The notes: generated by a model not told the origin, from the sequence alone. A DNA stretch of 64,000 nucleotides from an uncultured Methylibium sp. (GCF_902826655.1 NZ_CADEFR010000005.1:1-64000), one strand, 5' to 3'. Positions 1 to 8,517 are shown, counted from the first letter of the stretch. Numbers and translations are program-made.

Positions 1-212
1 AGGAGAAGCAGGACATGAGCCGCTTCATCCTCGACGTCAACGACGAGTTCGGCACGACCATCGTGCTGATCGAGCACGACATGGGCGTGGTGATGGACAT
101 CTCGGACCGCGTCGTCGTGCTCGACTACGGCAAGAAGATCGGCGACGGCACGCCCCAGGAAGTGCGCCGCGATCCCGAGGTCATCAAGGCCTACCTGGGC
201 ACGTCCCACTGA
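1..212 (+). CDS. livG: ABC transporter ATP-binding protein, LivG/BraF type (C-terminal end only)
   Basis: Only the last 69 codons are present; the reading frame enters at base 3 and stops at 210-212. The visible part contains the switch (H-loop) region IEHDMGVVMDISDRV followed by VVVLDYGKKIGDGTP, which is the usual end of the LivG-type ATPase of branched-chain amino acid/amide importers. It probably hydrolyses ATP on the cytoplasmic face of the importer encoded by the next four genes. The gap to the permease gene is 18 bases, so the two are co-transcribed. Walker A and the signature motif lie outside the window, so function is inferred from the C-terminus and the context. Confidence 0.85.
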   Translation, partial: EKQDMSRFILDVNDEFGTTIVLIEHDMGVVMDISDRVVVLDYGKKIGDGTPQEVRRDPEVIKAYLGTSH

Positions 213-230
213 TCCGCAACCGAGAACGCG

Positions 231-1160
231 ATGGGCTTTTTCCTCGAGACCCTGTTCGGCGGCCTGATGGCCGGCATGCTGTATTCGCTGATCGCGCTGG
301 GCTTCGTGCTGATCTTCAAGGCCAGCGGCGTCTTCAACTTCGCGCAGGGCGCGATGGTGCTGTTCGCCGCGCTGGCGATGGCGCGCTTCGCCGAGTGGAT
401 CCCGCGCTGGACCGGGCTCGAGTCGAAGTGGCTGGTCAACGTGCTGGCCTTCGCGGTGGCCGTGGCGGTGATGATCGCGCTGGCCTGGGCGATCGAACGC
501 CTGGTGCTCGGCAAGCTCGTCAACCAGGAGGGCGTCACGCTGCTGATGGCGACGCTGGGCATCACCTACTTCCTCGACGGCTTCGGCCAGACGCTGTTCG
601 GCAGCGACATCTACAAGATCGACGTCGGGCTGCCGAAGGACCCGCTGTTCCTGTTCGAGAAGGTGTTCCAGGGCGGCGTGCTGATCAACAAGGAAGATCT
701 CTACGCCGCGCTGATCGCCGCGGCGCTGGTGGCGCTGCTGAGCCTGTTCTTCCAGAAGACCGCCACCGGCCGCGCCCTGCGCGCGGTGGCCGACGACCAC
801 CAGGCCGCGCAGTCCATCGGCATCCCGCTCAACCGCATCTGGGTCATCGTCTGGAGCGTGGCCGGCTTCGTCGCGCTGGTCGCCGGGATCATCTGGGGCA
901 GCAAGCTCGGCGTGCAGTTCTCGCTGTCGCTGGTGGCGCTGAAGGCGCTGCCGGTGGTGATCCTCGGCGGGCTGACCTCGATCCCCGGCGCCATCGTCGG
1001 CGGCCTGATCATCGGCGTCGGCGAGAAGCTCAGCGAGATCTACATCGGCCCGATGCTCGGCGGCGGCATCGAGATCTGGTTCGCCTACGTGCTGGCGCTC
1101 GTCTTCCTGCTGGTGCGCCCGCAAGGGCTGTTCGGCGAGAAGATCATCGATCGCGTCTGA
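231..1160 (+). CDS. livH: branched-chain amino acid-type ABC transporter permease (LivH family)
   Basis: A 309-residue, very hydrophobic integral membrane protein with about eight predicted helices. It carries the LivH signature near residue 35 (GVFNFAQGAMV) and a cytoplasmic coupling loop near residue 185 (GRALRAVADDHQAAQSIGI). With LivM it should form the channel of a HAAT-family importer. The C-terminus ends in the typical VRPQGLFGEK. It sits between the LivG end and LivM, with 18-base gaps on both sides, in a single operon. The substrate cannot be read from the permease; the ligase at the end of the operon hints at an aromatic or other organic acid rather than leucine. Confidence 0.9.
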   Translation: MGFFLETLFGGLMAGMLYSLIALGFVLIFKASGVFNFAQGAMVLFAALAMARFAEWIPRWTGLESKWLVNVLAFAVAVAVMIALAWAIERLVLGKLVNQEGVTLLMATLGITYFLDGFGQTLFGSDIYKIDVGLPKDPLFLFEKVFQGGVLINKEDLYAALIAAALVALLSLFFQKTATGRALRAVADDHQAAQSIGIPLNRIWVIVWSVAGFVALVAGIIWGSKLGVQFSLSLVALKALPVVILGGLTSIPGAIVGGLIIGVGEKLSEIYIGPMLGGGIEIWFAYVLALVFLLVRPQGLFGEKIIDRV

Positions 1161-1178
1161 GCCTCGAAAGACAAGAAC

Positions 1179-2243
1179 ATGCTTTACCGCGAGAACGGCC
1201 AGTTCAAGACCTCCTACCGCTCGGACCAGCAGGTCTTTCCCATCCTGCAGGACCGCGTCGCCATCGGCCTGCTGCTGCTCTTCGCCTGCGTCGCCGTGCC
1301 GCTGCTCGCGCCCGAGTACCTGTTCCGCGCGATCCTGATCCCCTTCCTGATCCTGTCGCTGGCGGCACTGGGCCTGAACATCCTGGTCGGCTACTGCGGC
1401 CAGATCTCGCTGGGCACCGGGGCCTTCATGGCGGTCGGCGCCTACGCGGCCTACAACTTCCAGGTTCGCATCGAGGGCATGCCGCTGGTCGGCTCGCTGC
1501 TGATGGGCGGCGTGTTCGCGACCCTCGTGGGCGTGCTGTTCGGCATCCCGTCGCTGCGCATCAAGGGCCTGTACCTCGCCGTCGCGACGCTGGCGGCGCA
1601 GTTCTTCACCGACTGGGCGTTCCTGCGCATCAAGTGGTTCACCAACAACTCGGCCTCGGGCTCGGTCAGCGTCGCCGACCTCAAGGTCTTCGGCCTGCCG
1701 ATCGAGACGCCGGTGCAGAAGTACCTGTTCTGCCTGGCCTTCGTCGTCGTCTTCGCGATCCTGGCCAAGAACCTGGTGCGCAGCCACATCGGCCGCGAGT
1801 GGATGGCCATCCGCGACATGGACGTGGCCGCCGCCGTGATCGGCATCCGGCCGGTCTACGCGAAGCTGACCGCCTTCGCGGTGTCGAGCTTCATCGTCGG
1901 CGTGGCCGGCGGGCTGTGGGGCTTCGTGCACCTGGGCTCGTGGGAGCCGGCGGCCTTCAGCATCGACCGCAGCTTCCAGCTGCTGTTCATGGTGATCATC
2001 GGCGGCCTGGGTTCGATCATGGGCAGCTTCTTCGGCGCGGCCTTCATCGTGGTGCTGCCGATCGTGCTGGACAACATGCCGTACTGGTTCGGCATCCCGA
2101 TCGACACCGCGCTGGCCGCGCACCTGACCTTCATGATCTTCGGCGCGCTGATCGTGTTCTTCCTGATCGTCGAGCCGCACGGACTGGCCCGCCTGTGGTC
2201 CATCGGCAAGGAGAAGCTCCGGCTGTGGCCGTTCCCGCACTAA
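1179..2243 (+). CDS. livM: branched-chain amino acid-type ABC transporter permease (LivM family)
   Basis: A 354-residue membrane protein, second permease of the importer. The family core is visible at residues 60-100 (AALGLNILVGYCGQISLGTG) with the usual cytoplasmic loop GREWMAIRDMDVAAAVIGI near residue 208. About ten hydrophobic segments follow a 25-residue soluble N-terminus. It partners LivH in the membrane and takes substrate from the periplasmic binding protein encoded 88 bases downstream. No anomalies were seen; length is normal for LivM. Confidence 0.9.
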   Translation: MLYRENGQFKTSYRSDQQVFPILQDRVAIGLLLLFACVAVPLLAPEYLFRAILIPFLILSLAALGLNILVGYCGQISLGTGAFMAVGAYAAYNFQVRIEGMPLVGSLLMGGVFATLVGVLFGIPSLRIKGLYLAVATLAAQFFTDWAFLRIKWFTNNSASGSVSVADLKVFGLPIETPVQKYLFCLAFVVVFAILAKNLVRSHIGREWMAIRDMDVAAAVIGIRPVYAKLTAFAVSSFIVGVAGGLWGFVHLGSWEPAAFSIDRSFQLLFMVIIGGLGSIMGSFFGAAFIVVLPIVLDNMPYWFGIPIDTALAAHLTFMIFGALIVFFLIVEPHGLARLWSIGKEKLRLWPFPH

Positions 2244-2331
2244 CCCTGTATCCCGAGCGCACGCCGATGCGTTGTTGTTCCCACGTTCCGACCCGGCACT
2301 GACGAGTGCTCTTTCACCTCTGGAGGCAGAC

Positions 2332-3663
2332 ATGAAGTTCAAGTCCCTGGCCATGGCCGTCGCGATCAGCGCGGCCGGCCTCAGCAGTCTGGCCACAGCG
2401 CCAGACGCCTTCGCCCAGGCGAAGGAGCAGTTCTTCCCGGTGCTGGTCTACCGCACGGGCGCCTACGCGCCCAACGGCACGCCCTTCGCCAACGGCTACG
2501 TCGACTACCTGAAGCTGGTCAATGCGCAGGGCGGCATCAACGGGGTGAAGATCACCTACGAGGAGTGCGAGACCGGCTACGCCACCGACAAGGGCGTCGA
2601 GTGCTACGAGCGCCTCAAGGGCAAGGGCGCGACGGTGTTCCAGCCGCTGTCCACCGGCATCACCTTCGCCCTGACCGAGAAGGCACCGGCCGACAAGATC
2701 CCGCTGATCACCGCCGGCTACGGCCGCAGCGAGTCGGCCGACGGCCAGGTCTTCAAGTGGAACTTCCCGCTGCTCGGCACCTACTGGGTCGCGGCCGACG
2801 TGCTGATCCAGCACATCGCCAAGAAGGAAGGCGGCTTCGACAAGCTCAAGGGCAAGAAGATCACGCTGGTCTACCACGACAGCCCGTACGGCAAGGAGCC
2901 GATCCCGATGCTGACGGAGCGCAGCAAGATCCACGGCTTCGACTTCAACGCGATCCCGGTCACGCACCCGGGCGTCGAGCAGAAGGCGGCCTGGCTGCAG
3001 ATCCGCCAGAACCGTCCCGACTACGTGCTGCTGTGGGGCTGGGGCGTGATGAACTCGACCGCGCTGAAGGAAGCGGTCGCCACCGGCTTCCCGCGCGACA
3101 AGATGTACGGGGTCTGGTGGGCCGGCGCCGAGCCGGACGTCAAGGACGTCGGCGACGGTGCCAAGGGCTACAACGCCGTGACCATCCAGCACGGCCAGGA
3201 GTACGGCGCCAAGGTCGTGAAGGACGTGCTCGCGACGCTGCATGGCAAGGGCCAGGGCACGGGGCCGAAGGAAGAGGTCGGCCAGGTGCTGTACATGCGC
3301 GGCCTGATCAGCGCGATGCTCGGCGTCGAAGGCGTCAAGCGCGCCCAGGAGCGCTACGGCAAGGGCAAGGTCATGACCGGCGAGCAGGCCCGCTGGGGCT
3401 ATGAGAACCTCGCGCTCGACCAGAAGAAGCTCGACGCGCTGGGCTTCGCCGGCGTGATGCGCCCGGTGTCGACCAGCTGCGCCGACCACATGGGCGCCAA
3501 CTGGGCGCGCGTGCACACCTGGGACGGCGCCAAGTGGGTCTTCACGTCCGACTGGCTGCAGAGTGACGAGCAGATCATCAAGCCGATGGTCAAGGCCGCG
3601 GCGGACAAGTACGCGACCGAGAAGAAGCTGAGTCGTCGCACGCCCGAAGACTGCCAGACCTGA
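2332..3663 (+). CDS. ABC transporter periplasmic substrate-binding protein (HAAT family)
   Basis: A 443-residue type I periplasmic binding protein (Peripla_BP_6 class). I chose the ATG at 2332 because it follows a strong TGGAGG ribosome site and gives a clean signal peptide (MKFKSLAMAVAISAAG..., cleavage near AFAQA at about residue 30); an in-frame ATG at 2272 would add 20 residues before the signal. The mature part begins FPVLVYRTGAYAPNGTP, the usual first lobe of amide/aromatic-acid binding proteins, and is longer than the 370-residue LivJ type. It captures the substrate for LivHM. Two hairpins follow immediately (3673-3722) and may set its expression above the ATPase gene downstream. Confidence 0.9.
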   Translation: MKFKSLAMAVAISAAGLSSLATAPDAFAQAKEQFFPVLVYRTGAYAPNGTPFANGYVDYLKLVNAQGGINGVKITYEECETGYATDKGVECYERLKGKGATVFQPLSTGITFALTEKAPADKIPLITAGYGRSESADGQVFKWNFPLLGTYWVAADVLIQHIAKKEGGFDKLKGKKITLVYHDSPYGKEPIPMLTERSKIHGFDFNAIPVTHPGVEQKAAWLQIRQNRPDYVLLWGWGVMNSTALKEAVATGFPRDKMYGVWWAGAEPDVKDVGDGAKGYNAVTIQHGQEYGAKVVKDVLATLHGKGQGTGPKEEVGQVLYMRGLISAMLGVEGVKRAQERYGKGKVMTGEQARWGYENLALDQKKLDALGFAGVMRPVSTSCADHMGANWARVHTWDGAKWVFTSDWLQSDEQIIKPMVKAAADKYATEKKLSRRTPEDCQT

Positions 3664-3672
3664 TGAAACCGG

Positions 3673-3690
3673 GGGCTCCGGAGGGAGCCC
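3673..3690 (+). terminator. hairpin 1 after the binding-protein gene
   Basis: A perfect 7-bp stem (GGGCTCC / GGAGCCC, 3673-3679 and 3684-3690) with a 4-base loop, 9 bases after the stop codon. Followed by TCTTT, so it could act as a weak terminator or as a 3-prime stabiliser of the binding-protein mRNA inside the operon. Confidence 0.6.
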
Positions 3691-3722
3691 TCTTTCAAGC
3701 GCCGCGTGCGGCGCTTGAAAGA
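3691..3722 (+). terminator. hairpin 2: 15-bp perfect inverted repeat before livF
   Basis: TCTTTCAAGCGCCGC (3691-3705) is repeated in perfect inverse at 3708-3722 with only two bases between. It directly abuts hairpin 1 and ends 11 bases before the livF start, so the livF ribosome site (GAGGA, about 3725) lies just downstream. The likely role is differential expression (mRNA end protection or partial termination) between the abundant binding protein and the ATPase. It lacks a clean T-run, so full termination is unlikely. Confidence 0.6.
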
Positions 3723-3733
3723 ACGAGGACACG

Positions 3734-4549
3734 ATGAGCGCAACACCGAACATCCTGCTGAACGTCAACGGCATCGAGGTCATCTACAACCACGTGATCC
3801 TGGTGCTGAAGGGCGTGTCGCTGCAGGTGCCGGAAGGTCGCGTGGTGGCGCTGCTGGGCGGCAACGGCGCGGGCAAGACGACGACGCTGCGGGCCGTCAG
3901 CAACCTGCTGCGCGGCGAGCGCGGCGAGGTCACCAAAGGCGCGATCGAGCTGCGCGGCGAGCGCATCGAGGCGCTGTCGACCTCCGACATGGTCGAGCGC
4001 GGCGTGGTGCAGGTGATGGAGGGCCGGCACTGCTTTGCCCACCTGACCATCGAGGAGAACCTGATGACCGGCGCCTACACGCGCAAGGACGGCAAGGCCG
4101 CGGTCGCGCAGACGCTCGAGAAGGTCTACAACTACTTCCCGCGCCTGAAGCAGCGCCGCGGCTCGCAGGCCGCCTACACCTCCGGCGGCGAGCAGCAGAT
4201 GTGCGCGATCGGCCGGGCGCTGATGGCCAATCCCAAGATGGTGCTGCTGGACGAGCCGTCGATGGGCCTGGCGCCGCAGATCGTCGAGGAGGTGTTCGAG
4301 ATCGTGAAGGACCTCAACACCCGCGAGAAGGTCACCTTCCTGCTGGCCGAGCAGAACACCAACATGGCGCTGCGCTACGCCGACTACGGCTACATCCTGG
4401 AGAACGGCCGCATCGTGATGGACGGCGAGGCCCGGGCGCTGCGCGAGAACGAGGACGTCAAGGAGTTCTACCTCGGCGTCGGCGGCGGCGACCGCAAGAG
4501 CTTCCGCGACGTCAAGAGCTACAAGCGGCGCAAGCGCTGGCTCGCCTGA
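3734..4549 (+). CDS. livF: ABC transporter ATP-binding protein (LivF family)
   Basis: A 271-residue ABC ATPase with Walker A GGNGAGKTT (residues 42-50), Q-loop region VVQVMEG, signature TSGGEQQ (149-155), Walker B MVLLDEPSMGL (169-179) and H-loop LAEQNTN. The EGRHCF sequence after the Q-loop is typical of LivF rather than LivG. It energises the LivHM permease. It is somewhat longer than E. coli LivF (237) because of a basic tail ending YKRRKRWLA. Start is ATG at 3734 after GAACGAGGA. Seven bases separate its stop from the next gene. Confidence 0.9.
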   Translation: MSATPNILLNVNGIEVIYNHVILVLKGVSLQVPEGRVVALLGGNGAGKTTTLRAVSNLLRGERGEVTKGAIELRGERIEALSTSDMVERGVVQVMEGRHCFAHLTIEENLMTGAYTRKDGKAAVAQTLEKVYNYFPRLKQRRGSQAAYTSGGEQQMCAIGRALMANPKMVLLDEPSMGLAPQIVEEVFEIVKDLNTREKVTFLLAEQNTNMALRYADYGYILENGRIVMDGEARALRENEDVKEFYLGVGGGDRKSFRDVKSYKRRKRWLA

Positions 4550-4556
4550 GATCACG

Positions 4557-4853
4557 ATGAGCGACGAATTCGGCTTCGCACCGCCGCCGTTCAAGGCCGA
4601 CGAGGCCCTGGCGATGCTGAAACGCCATCTGCGCGACATGCGACTGCTCGAGCGCGCCGGGCGCTTCGAGTGGAAGGGCGATCCGCTGGTCGAGCTGACG
4701 CTCGAGGACGGCGCGATCCGCGCCCGCACCGTCAAGCGGCCGGCGCGCTCGCCCGAGTGGACCGTGAAGCTGCTGAAGAGCGCCGCCGACGTGCGGCACT
4801 ACACCGAGGAATTCAAGCGCCAGTTCGCGCGCTGGAGCGACAGCGATGACTGA
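4557..4853 (+). CDS. conserved small protein of the ABC-transporter/CoA-ligase operon
   Basis: A 98-residue soluble, charged protein of unknown function, with no signal peptide or membrane segment. The C-terminal half (WTVKLLKSAADVRHYTEEFKRQF) looks helical. It lies 7 bases after livF, and its last 8 bases overlap the start of the ligase gene (ATG at 4846 inside the TGA context), which implies translational coupling to the ligase. Coding is supported by operon position, codon use and absence of a better frame. It may be an accessory of the ligase or transporter; no family could be named. Confidence 0.75.
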   Translation: MSDEFGFAPPPFKADEALAMLKRHLRDMRLLERAGRFEWKGDPLVELTLEDGAIRARTVKRPARSPEWTVKLLKSAADVRHYTEEFKRQFARWSDSDD

Positions 4854-6120
4854 GTTCTTTGACGCGCTGGAGACGCGCGACCCCGCGCAGCGCGAGCAGG
4901 CGCTGATGGCCGCCCTGCCGGCGCAGGTGGCGCAGGCGCAGCGCGCGAGCACCGCCTTCGCCGAGATCCTGCGCGGCGTCGACGCCGCCGCCGTCACGGG
5001 CCGAAGCTCACTGGCCGCGCTGCCCGTGACGCGCAAGCACGAGCTGCTGGAGCGGCAGCAGGCCGCACGTGCCGATCGACCGGCCGGCGACCCGTTCGGT
5101 GGCTTCGCCGGCGTCGGCTGGCGCGGCCTGGTGCGGCCGCAGGGCGCGCGCCGCGTGTTCCAGTCGCCCGGCCCGATCTACGAACCCGAGGGGCTGGCGC
5201 CCGACTACTGGCGCGCCGCGCGCGCGCTGTTCGCCGCGGGCTTCCGTGCCGGCGACCTGGTGCACAACAGCTTCAGCTACCACCTCACCCCGGCCGGCTC
5301 GATGATGGAGACCGGCGCCCATGCGCTGGGTTGCACCGTCTTCCCCGGCGGCATCGGCAACACCGAGCTCCAGCTCCAGGCCCTGGCCGAGTTGCGCACC
5401 CACGGCTACGTCGGCACGCCGAGCTTCCTGAAGATCCTGCTCGACAAGGCCGCGGAGACCGGCGTCGCACTGCCCTCGCTGACCCGGGCCCTCGTGTCCG
5501 GCGAGGCCTTCCCGCCCTCGCTGCGCGACGCGCTGCGCGCGCGCGGCGTCGACGCCTACCAGTGCTACGCCACCGCCGACCTGGGCCTGATCGCCTACGA
5601 GACCGCGGCCCGCGAGGGCTTGGTGCTGGACGAGCAGGTGATCGTCGAGATCGTCCGCCCCGGCACCGGCGACCCGGTGGCGACGGGCGAGGTCGGCGAG
5701 CTGGTCGTGACCACGCTCAATCCCGACTACCCGCTGATCCGCTTCGGCACCGGCGACCTGTCGGCCGTGCTGCCCGGTCACTGCCCGACCGGGCGCACGG
5801 CCCCACGCATCAAGGGCTGGATGGGGCGCGCCGACCAGACCACCAAGGTCCGCGGCATGTTCGTCCACCCGTCCCAGGTCGCCGAGGTCGTGCGACGCCA
5901 CCCCGAGCTGCGCAAGGCGCGGCTGGTGGTCAGCGGCGAGATGGCGAACGACCGCATGACCCTGAGAGCCGAGGCGCCGACCGCGGCCGAAGATCTCGCT
6001 GCGCGCATCGCCGAGAGCCTGCGCGACGTGACCAAGATGCGCGGCGAGGTCGAGTTGCTGGCGCCCGGCACCCTGCCCAACGACGGCAAGGTGATCGAGG
6101 ACGCGCGGCGCTACGAGTAA
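4846..6120 (+). CDS. phenylacetate-CoA ligase-like AMP-dependent synthetase
   Basis: A 424-residue adenylate-forming enzyme of the PaaK type, the usual length for that family. Visible features are the central GYVGTPSFLK segment (about residue 184), the tyrosine-containing adenine-binding stretch DAYQCYATADLGLIAYE (about 239-255), the hinge-region aspartate in RFGTGDLSAV, and the C-terminal RIKGWMGRADQTTKVRGMFV region preceding the mobile domain. It should convert a carboxylic acid, ATP and CoA to acyl-CoA in the cytoplasm. Its place at the end of the ABC operon suggests it activates the imported acid. Substrate is unknown; the classical P-loop is less conserved than in PaaK itself. Confidence 0.8.
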   Translation: MTEFFDALETRDPAQREQALMAALPAQVAQAQRASTAFAEILRGVDAAAVTGRSSLAALPVTRKHELLERQQAARADRPAGDPFGGFAGVGWRGLVRPQGARRVFQSPGPIYEPEGLAPDYWRAARALFAAGFRAGDLVHNSFSYHLTPAGSMMETGAHALGCTVFPGGIGNTELQLQALAELRTHGYVGTPSFLKILLDKAAETGVALPSLTRALVSGEAFPPSLRDALRARGVDAYQCYATADLGLIAYETAAREGLVLDEQVIVEIVRPGTGDPVATGEVGELVVTTLNPDYPLIRFGTGDLSAVLPGHCPTGRTAPRIKGWMGRADQTTKVRGMFVHPSQVAEVVRRHPELRKARLVVSGEMANDRMTLRAEAPTAAEDLAARIAESLRDVTKMRGEVELLAPGTLPNDGKVIEDARRYE

Positions 6121-6125
6121 GCCCC

Positions 6126-6149
6126 GAGCGCCCGCGACCGCGGGCGCTC
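6126..6149. terminator. convergent hairpin between ligase and TTT receptor genes
   Basis: Perfect 11-bp inverted repeat GAGCGCCCGCG / CGCGGGCGCTC with a 2-base loop, 5 bases after the ligase stop and overlapping the stop codon (6148-6150) of the opposing gene. There is no T-run, but the position between convergent genes suggests a bidirectional terminator. Confidence 0.6.
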
Positions 6150-7125
6150 AGGCGTCGGCCTTGATGCCGCCGGCCTTCACCACCTGCGACCACTTCGCGA
6201 TCTCGGCGCGGATGAACTCGGCGAACTTCTCGCGCGAGCCGCCGCCGTCCTCGGCGCCGTAGCTGTCGAGCTTCTCCTGCACGTCGGGCATCGCCAGCAC
6301 GGTGTTGATGTCGGCGTTCATCTTGTCGGCCACCGGCGTCGGCAGCTTGCCGGGACCGACCAGGCCGTACCAGGTGGTGGCCTCGAAGTCGGCGTAGCCC
6401 TGCTCGACCATCGTCGGCACCGTCGGATGGCCCTTCGCGCGCTTGGCGCGGGTCTGCGCGATCGCCAGCAGCTTGCCGCCCTTCACGTGCGGCGTGGCGG
6501 CGGTCATGGTCTCGAAGCCGTAGTTGATCTGGCCGCCGATCAGGTCGGTGATGACCGGCGCGCTGCCCTTGTAGGGCACGTGGATCGCGTCGACCTTGGC
6601 GCGCTGCTTGAAGAGCTCCAGCGCCAGGTGCTGCGCCGAGCCGTTGCCGGCCGAGCCGAAGCTCACCTGCCCCGGCCTGGCCTTGCACAGCGCGACGATC
6701 TCCGGCACGGTCTTGGCCGCCTGCGCGGCGTTGCACACCAGCAGGTTGGGCGTGACGCCGACCAGCGCGATCGGCACGAAGTCGCGCTCGACGCTGTAGT
6801 TCAGCTTGGGCTGCAGGCTGGGCGCGAGCGCGTGGCTGTTGATGTGCGCCATCAGCAGCGTCGTGCCGTCGCTCGGCTGCTGCGACACGTACTCGGCCGC
6901 CAGCACGCCGGCGACGCCGGCCTTGTTCTCGACGACGATCTGCTGGCCCCACATCACGCTGAGCTTCTGGCCGACCACGCGGGCCAGCGCGTCGGTGCCG
7001 CCGCCCGGCGGGAAGCCGACGATGATGCGGATCGGTCCGCTCGGCCAGGGCTGGGCAAACAGGCGCGGCGCGCCCAGCGTGGCGGCCAGGCCGGTGGCGG
7101 CCTTGATCAGGGAACGTCGTTGCAT
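6148..7125 (-). CDS. Bug/TctC-family tripartite tricarboxylate receptor
   Basis: A 325-residue periplasmic solute receptor of the Bug family. It begins MQRRSLIKAATGLAATLG, a twin-arginine-like signal with cleavage after LFAQP. The mature part opens IRIIVGFPPGGGTDALAR, the family hallmark around the ligand-binding loop, and continues with GSAPVITDLIGGQI near residue 185. Bug receptors bind carboxylates or other small polar molecules, usually for a TctAB membrane pair, but none is encoded here. It lies 40 bases downstream of the aminotransferase gene on the same strand, so its ligand may belong to that pathway. Confidence 0.9.
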   Translation of the reverse strand: MQRRSLIKAATGLAATLGAPRLFAQPWPSGPIRIIVGFPPGGGTDALARVVGQKLSVMWGQQIVVENKAGVAGVLAAEYVSQQPSDGTTLLMAHINSHALAPSLQPKLNYSVERDFVPIALVGVTPNLLVCNAAQAAKTVPEIVALCKARPGQVSFGSAGNGSAQHLALELFKQRAKVDAIHVPYKGSAPVITDLIGGQINYGFETMTAATPHVKGGKLLAIAQTRAKRAKGHPTVPTMVEQGYADFEATTWYGLVGPGKLPTPVADKMNADINTVLAMPDVQEKLDSYGAEDGGGSREKFAEFIRAEIAKWSQVVKAGGIKADA

Positions 7126-7165
7126 GTTCGGGTCTCCGTGGGTGGTCGTCGTGTGCGTCGTCGTA

Positions 7166-8416
7166 TCAGGCGGCGGCCTTCAGCGGCTGCTGCTGCGGGT
7201 GGCTGGCGAAATACTCCATCGCGGCCTGCACGCCGCTGCCGGCCAGCGCGACGCCGCCGAGCTTGAGGCCCATCTCGCAGCCGGCCAGCGCGGCCATCAG
7301 CGTGAGGTCGTTGCAGTCGCCGAGGTGGCCGATGCGGAACATGCGGCCCTTGAGCTTGCCCAGGCCGGTGCCCAGCGACAGGTCGAAACGCTGGTGGATC
7401 AGCTTGCGCAGCGCGTCGGCGTCCACGCCCTGCGGCGTGACGACGCCGGTCAGCACCGGCGAGTGCACGGCCGCGTCGGCGCACTGGATGGGCAGGCCCC
7501 AGGCGCGCACCGCGGCGCGCACGCCCTCGCCCCAGCGCCGGTGCCGCGCGAAGACCGCCGGCAGGCCGCCGTGCAGCGGGTCGAGCAGCATGTCCAGCGC
7601 CTCGTTCAGCCCGTAGAGCAGATTGGTGTTGGGCGTGGTCGGCCAGTAGCCGCCGGCGTTCATCTCGAAGATCTCGTCCCAGGCCCAGAAGGCCTTGGGC
7701 AGCGTCGCGGTCTTGCTGGCCTCGAGCGCCTTCTTCGACACCGCGTTGAAGCTGATGCCGGGCGGCAGCATCAGGCCCTTCTGCGAGCCGCTGATCGACA
7801 CGTCGACACCCCATTCGTCGTGGCGGTAGTCGGCGCTGGCCAGGCCCGAGATCGTGTCGACCAGCAGCAGCGCCGGATGCCGGGCCGCGTCGATCGCGCG
7901 GCGCACCGCGGCGATGTCGGAGGTGATGCCGGTCGAGGTCTCGTTGTGGACCACGCAGACCGCGCGGATGCCGTGGCCGGCATCGGCGCGCAGGCGCTGC
8001 TCGATCAGGTCGGCCTGCACGCCGCGGCGCCAGCTGGCGGGCAGGCCGGTCTCGGCGTCGATGCCGGGCAGCGCGATGAACTCCGGCTTCAGGCCCAGGC
8101 GCTCGGCCAGCTTCTTCCACAGGCTGGCGAACTGGCCGCCTTCGTACATCAGCACCGTGTCGCCGGGGCTCAGCGTGTTGGCGAGCGCGGCCTCCCAGGC
8201 GCCGGTGCCCGACGCGGGATAGATCGCGACCGGCTGGCGGGTCTGGAAGATCTCGCGGATGCCGGCCAGCACCTTGAGGCCGAGCTGTGCGAACTCGGGC
8301 CCGCGGTGGTCGATGGTGGGCAGGCTCATGGCCCGCAGGATCCGGTCGGGCACCGGGCTGGGCCCCGGGATCTGCAGGAAGTGGCGGCCGCTGGGATGCA
8401 GGTCGAGGGCGATCAT
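7166..8416 (-). CDS. class V aminotransferase, serine/alanine-glyoxylate aminotransferase type
   Basis: A 416-residue PLP enzyme, close to SgaA/AGT in length and layout. It starts with the substrate-binding PGPSPVPDRI segment (residues 17-26), has SGTGAWEAA for phosphate binding (69-77), the cofactor-ring region HNETSTG (157-163) with LVDTISG (185-191), and the Schiff-base lysine K213 in SGSQKGLMLPPG. It probably transfers an amino group between serine or alanine and glyoxylate, giving hydroxypyruvate or pyruvate and glycine. It is divergent from a GntR regulator and shares its promoter region; a GlcD-GlcF-like oxidase lies beyond. Exact amino donor is not determinable. Confidence 0.88.
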   Translation of the reverse strand: MIALDLHPSGRHFLQIPGPSPVPDRILRAMSLPTIDHRGPEFAQLGLKVLAGIREIFQTRQPVAIYPASGTGAWEAALANTLSPGDTVLMYEGGQFASLWKKLAERLGLKPEFIALPGIDAETGLPASWRRGVQADLIEQRLRADAGHGIRAVCVVHNETSTGITSDIAAVRRAIDAARHPALLLVDTISGLASADYRHDEWGVDVSISGSQKGLMLPPGISFNAVSKKALEASKTATLPKAFWAWDEIFEMNAGGYWPTTPNTNLLYGLNEALDMLLDPLHGGLPAVFARHRRWGEGVRAAVRAWGLPIQCADAAVHSPVLTGVVTPQGVDADALRKLIHQRFDLSLGTGLGKLKGRMFRIGHLGDCNDLTLMAALAGCEMGLKLGGVALAGSGVQAAMEYFASHPQQQPLKAAA

Positions 8417-8438
8417 CGGTCTCTCCTTGGAACCCGTA

Positions 8439-8453
8439 TTTTTGCATACAAAA
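8439..8453. promoter_or_regulatory. putative GntR operator, copy 1
   Basis: TTTTTGCATACAAAA, 22 bases upstream of the aminotransferase start on the opposite strand. It matches the copy at 8503-8517 in 14 of 15 positions. Sites of the GTAT/ATAC type bordered by T- and A-runs are common for FCD-type GntR repressors. The two copies flank the divergent intergenic region, one at each gene start. Confidence 0.55.
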
Positions 8454-8502
8454 CATGAATGTCAAGCAGATTACCCAGGTAACTCGGGTTTGACCGGGGT
8501 AC

Positions 8503-8517
8503 TTTTTGGATACAAAA
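8503..8517. promoter_or_regulatory. putative GntR operator, copy 2
   Basis: TTTTTGGATACAAAA, ending 9 bases before the preferred GntR start (ATG 8527). Same motif as 8439-8453, start-to-start distance 64 bases. Between them is an imperfect palindrome ACCC-N2-GT-A-AC-N2-GGGT (8473-8489). Arrangement suggests autoregulation and control of the divergent aminotransferase gene. Confidence 0.55.

Noticed and set aside
395..2302. A 635-codon plus-strand frame overlapping both permease genes
   Set aside because: Out-of-frame shadow, Arg/Pro/Gly-rich; the permeases in the other frames are unmistakable.
2314..3783. A 489-codon minus-strand frame opposite the binding-protein gene
   Set aside because: Antisense shadow with Leu/Ala/Arg/Asp bias; the plus-strand gene has signal peptide, ribosome site and family motifs.
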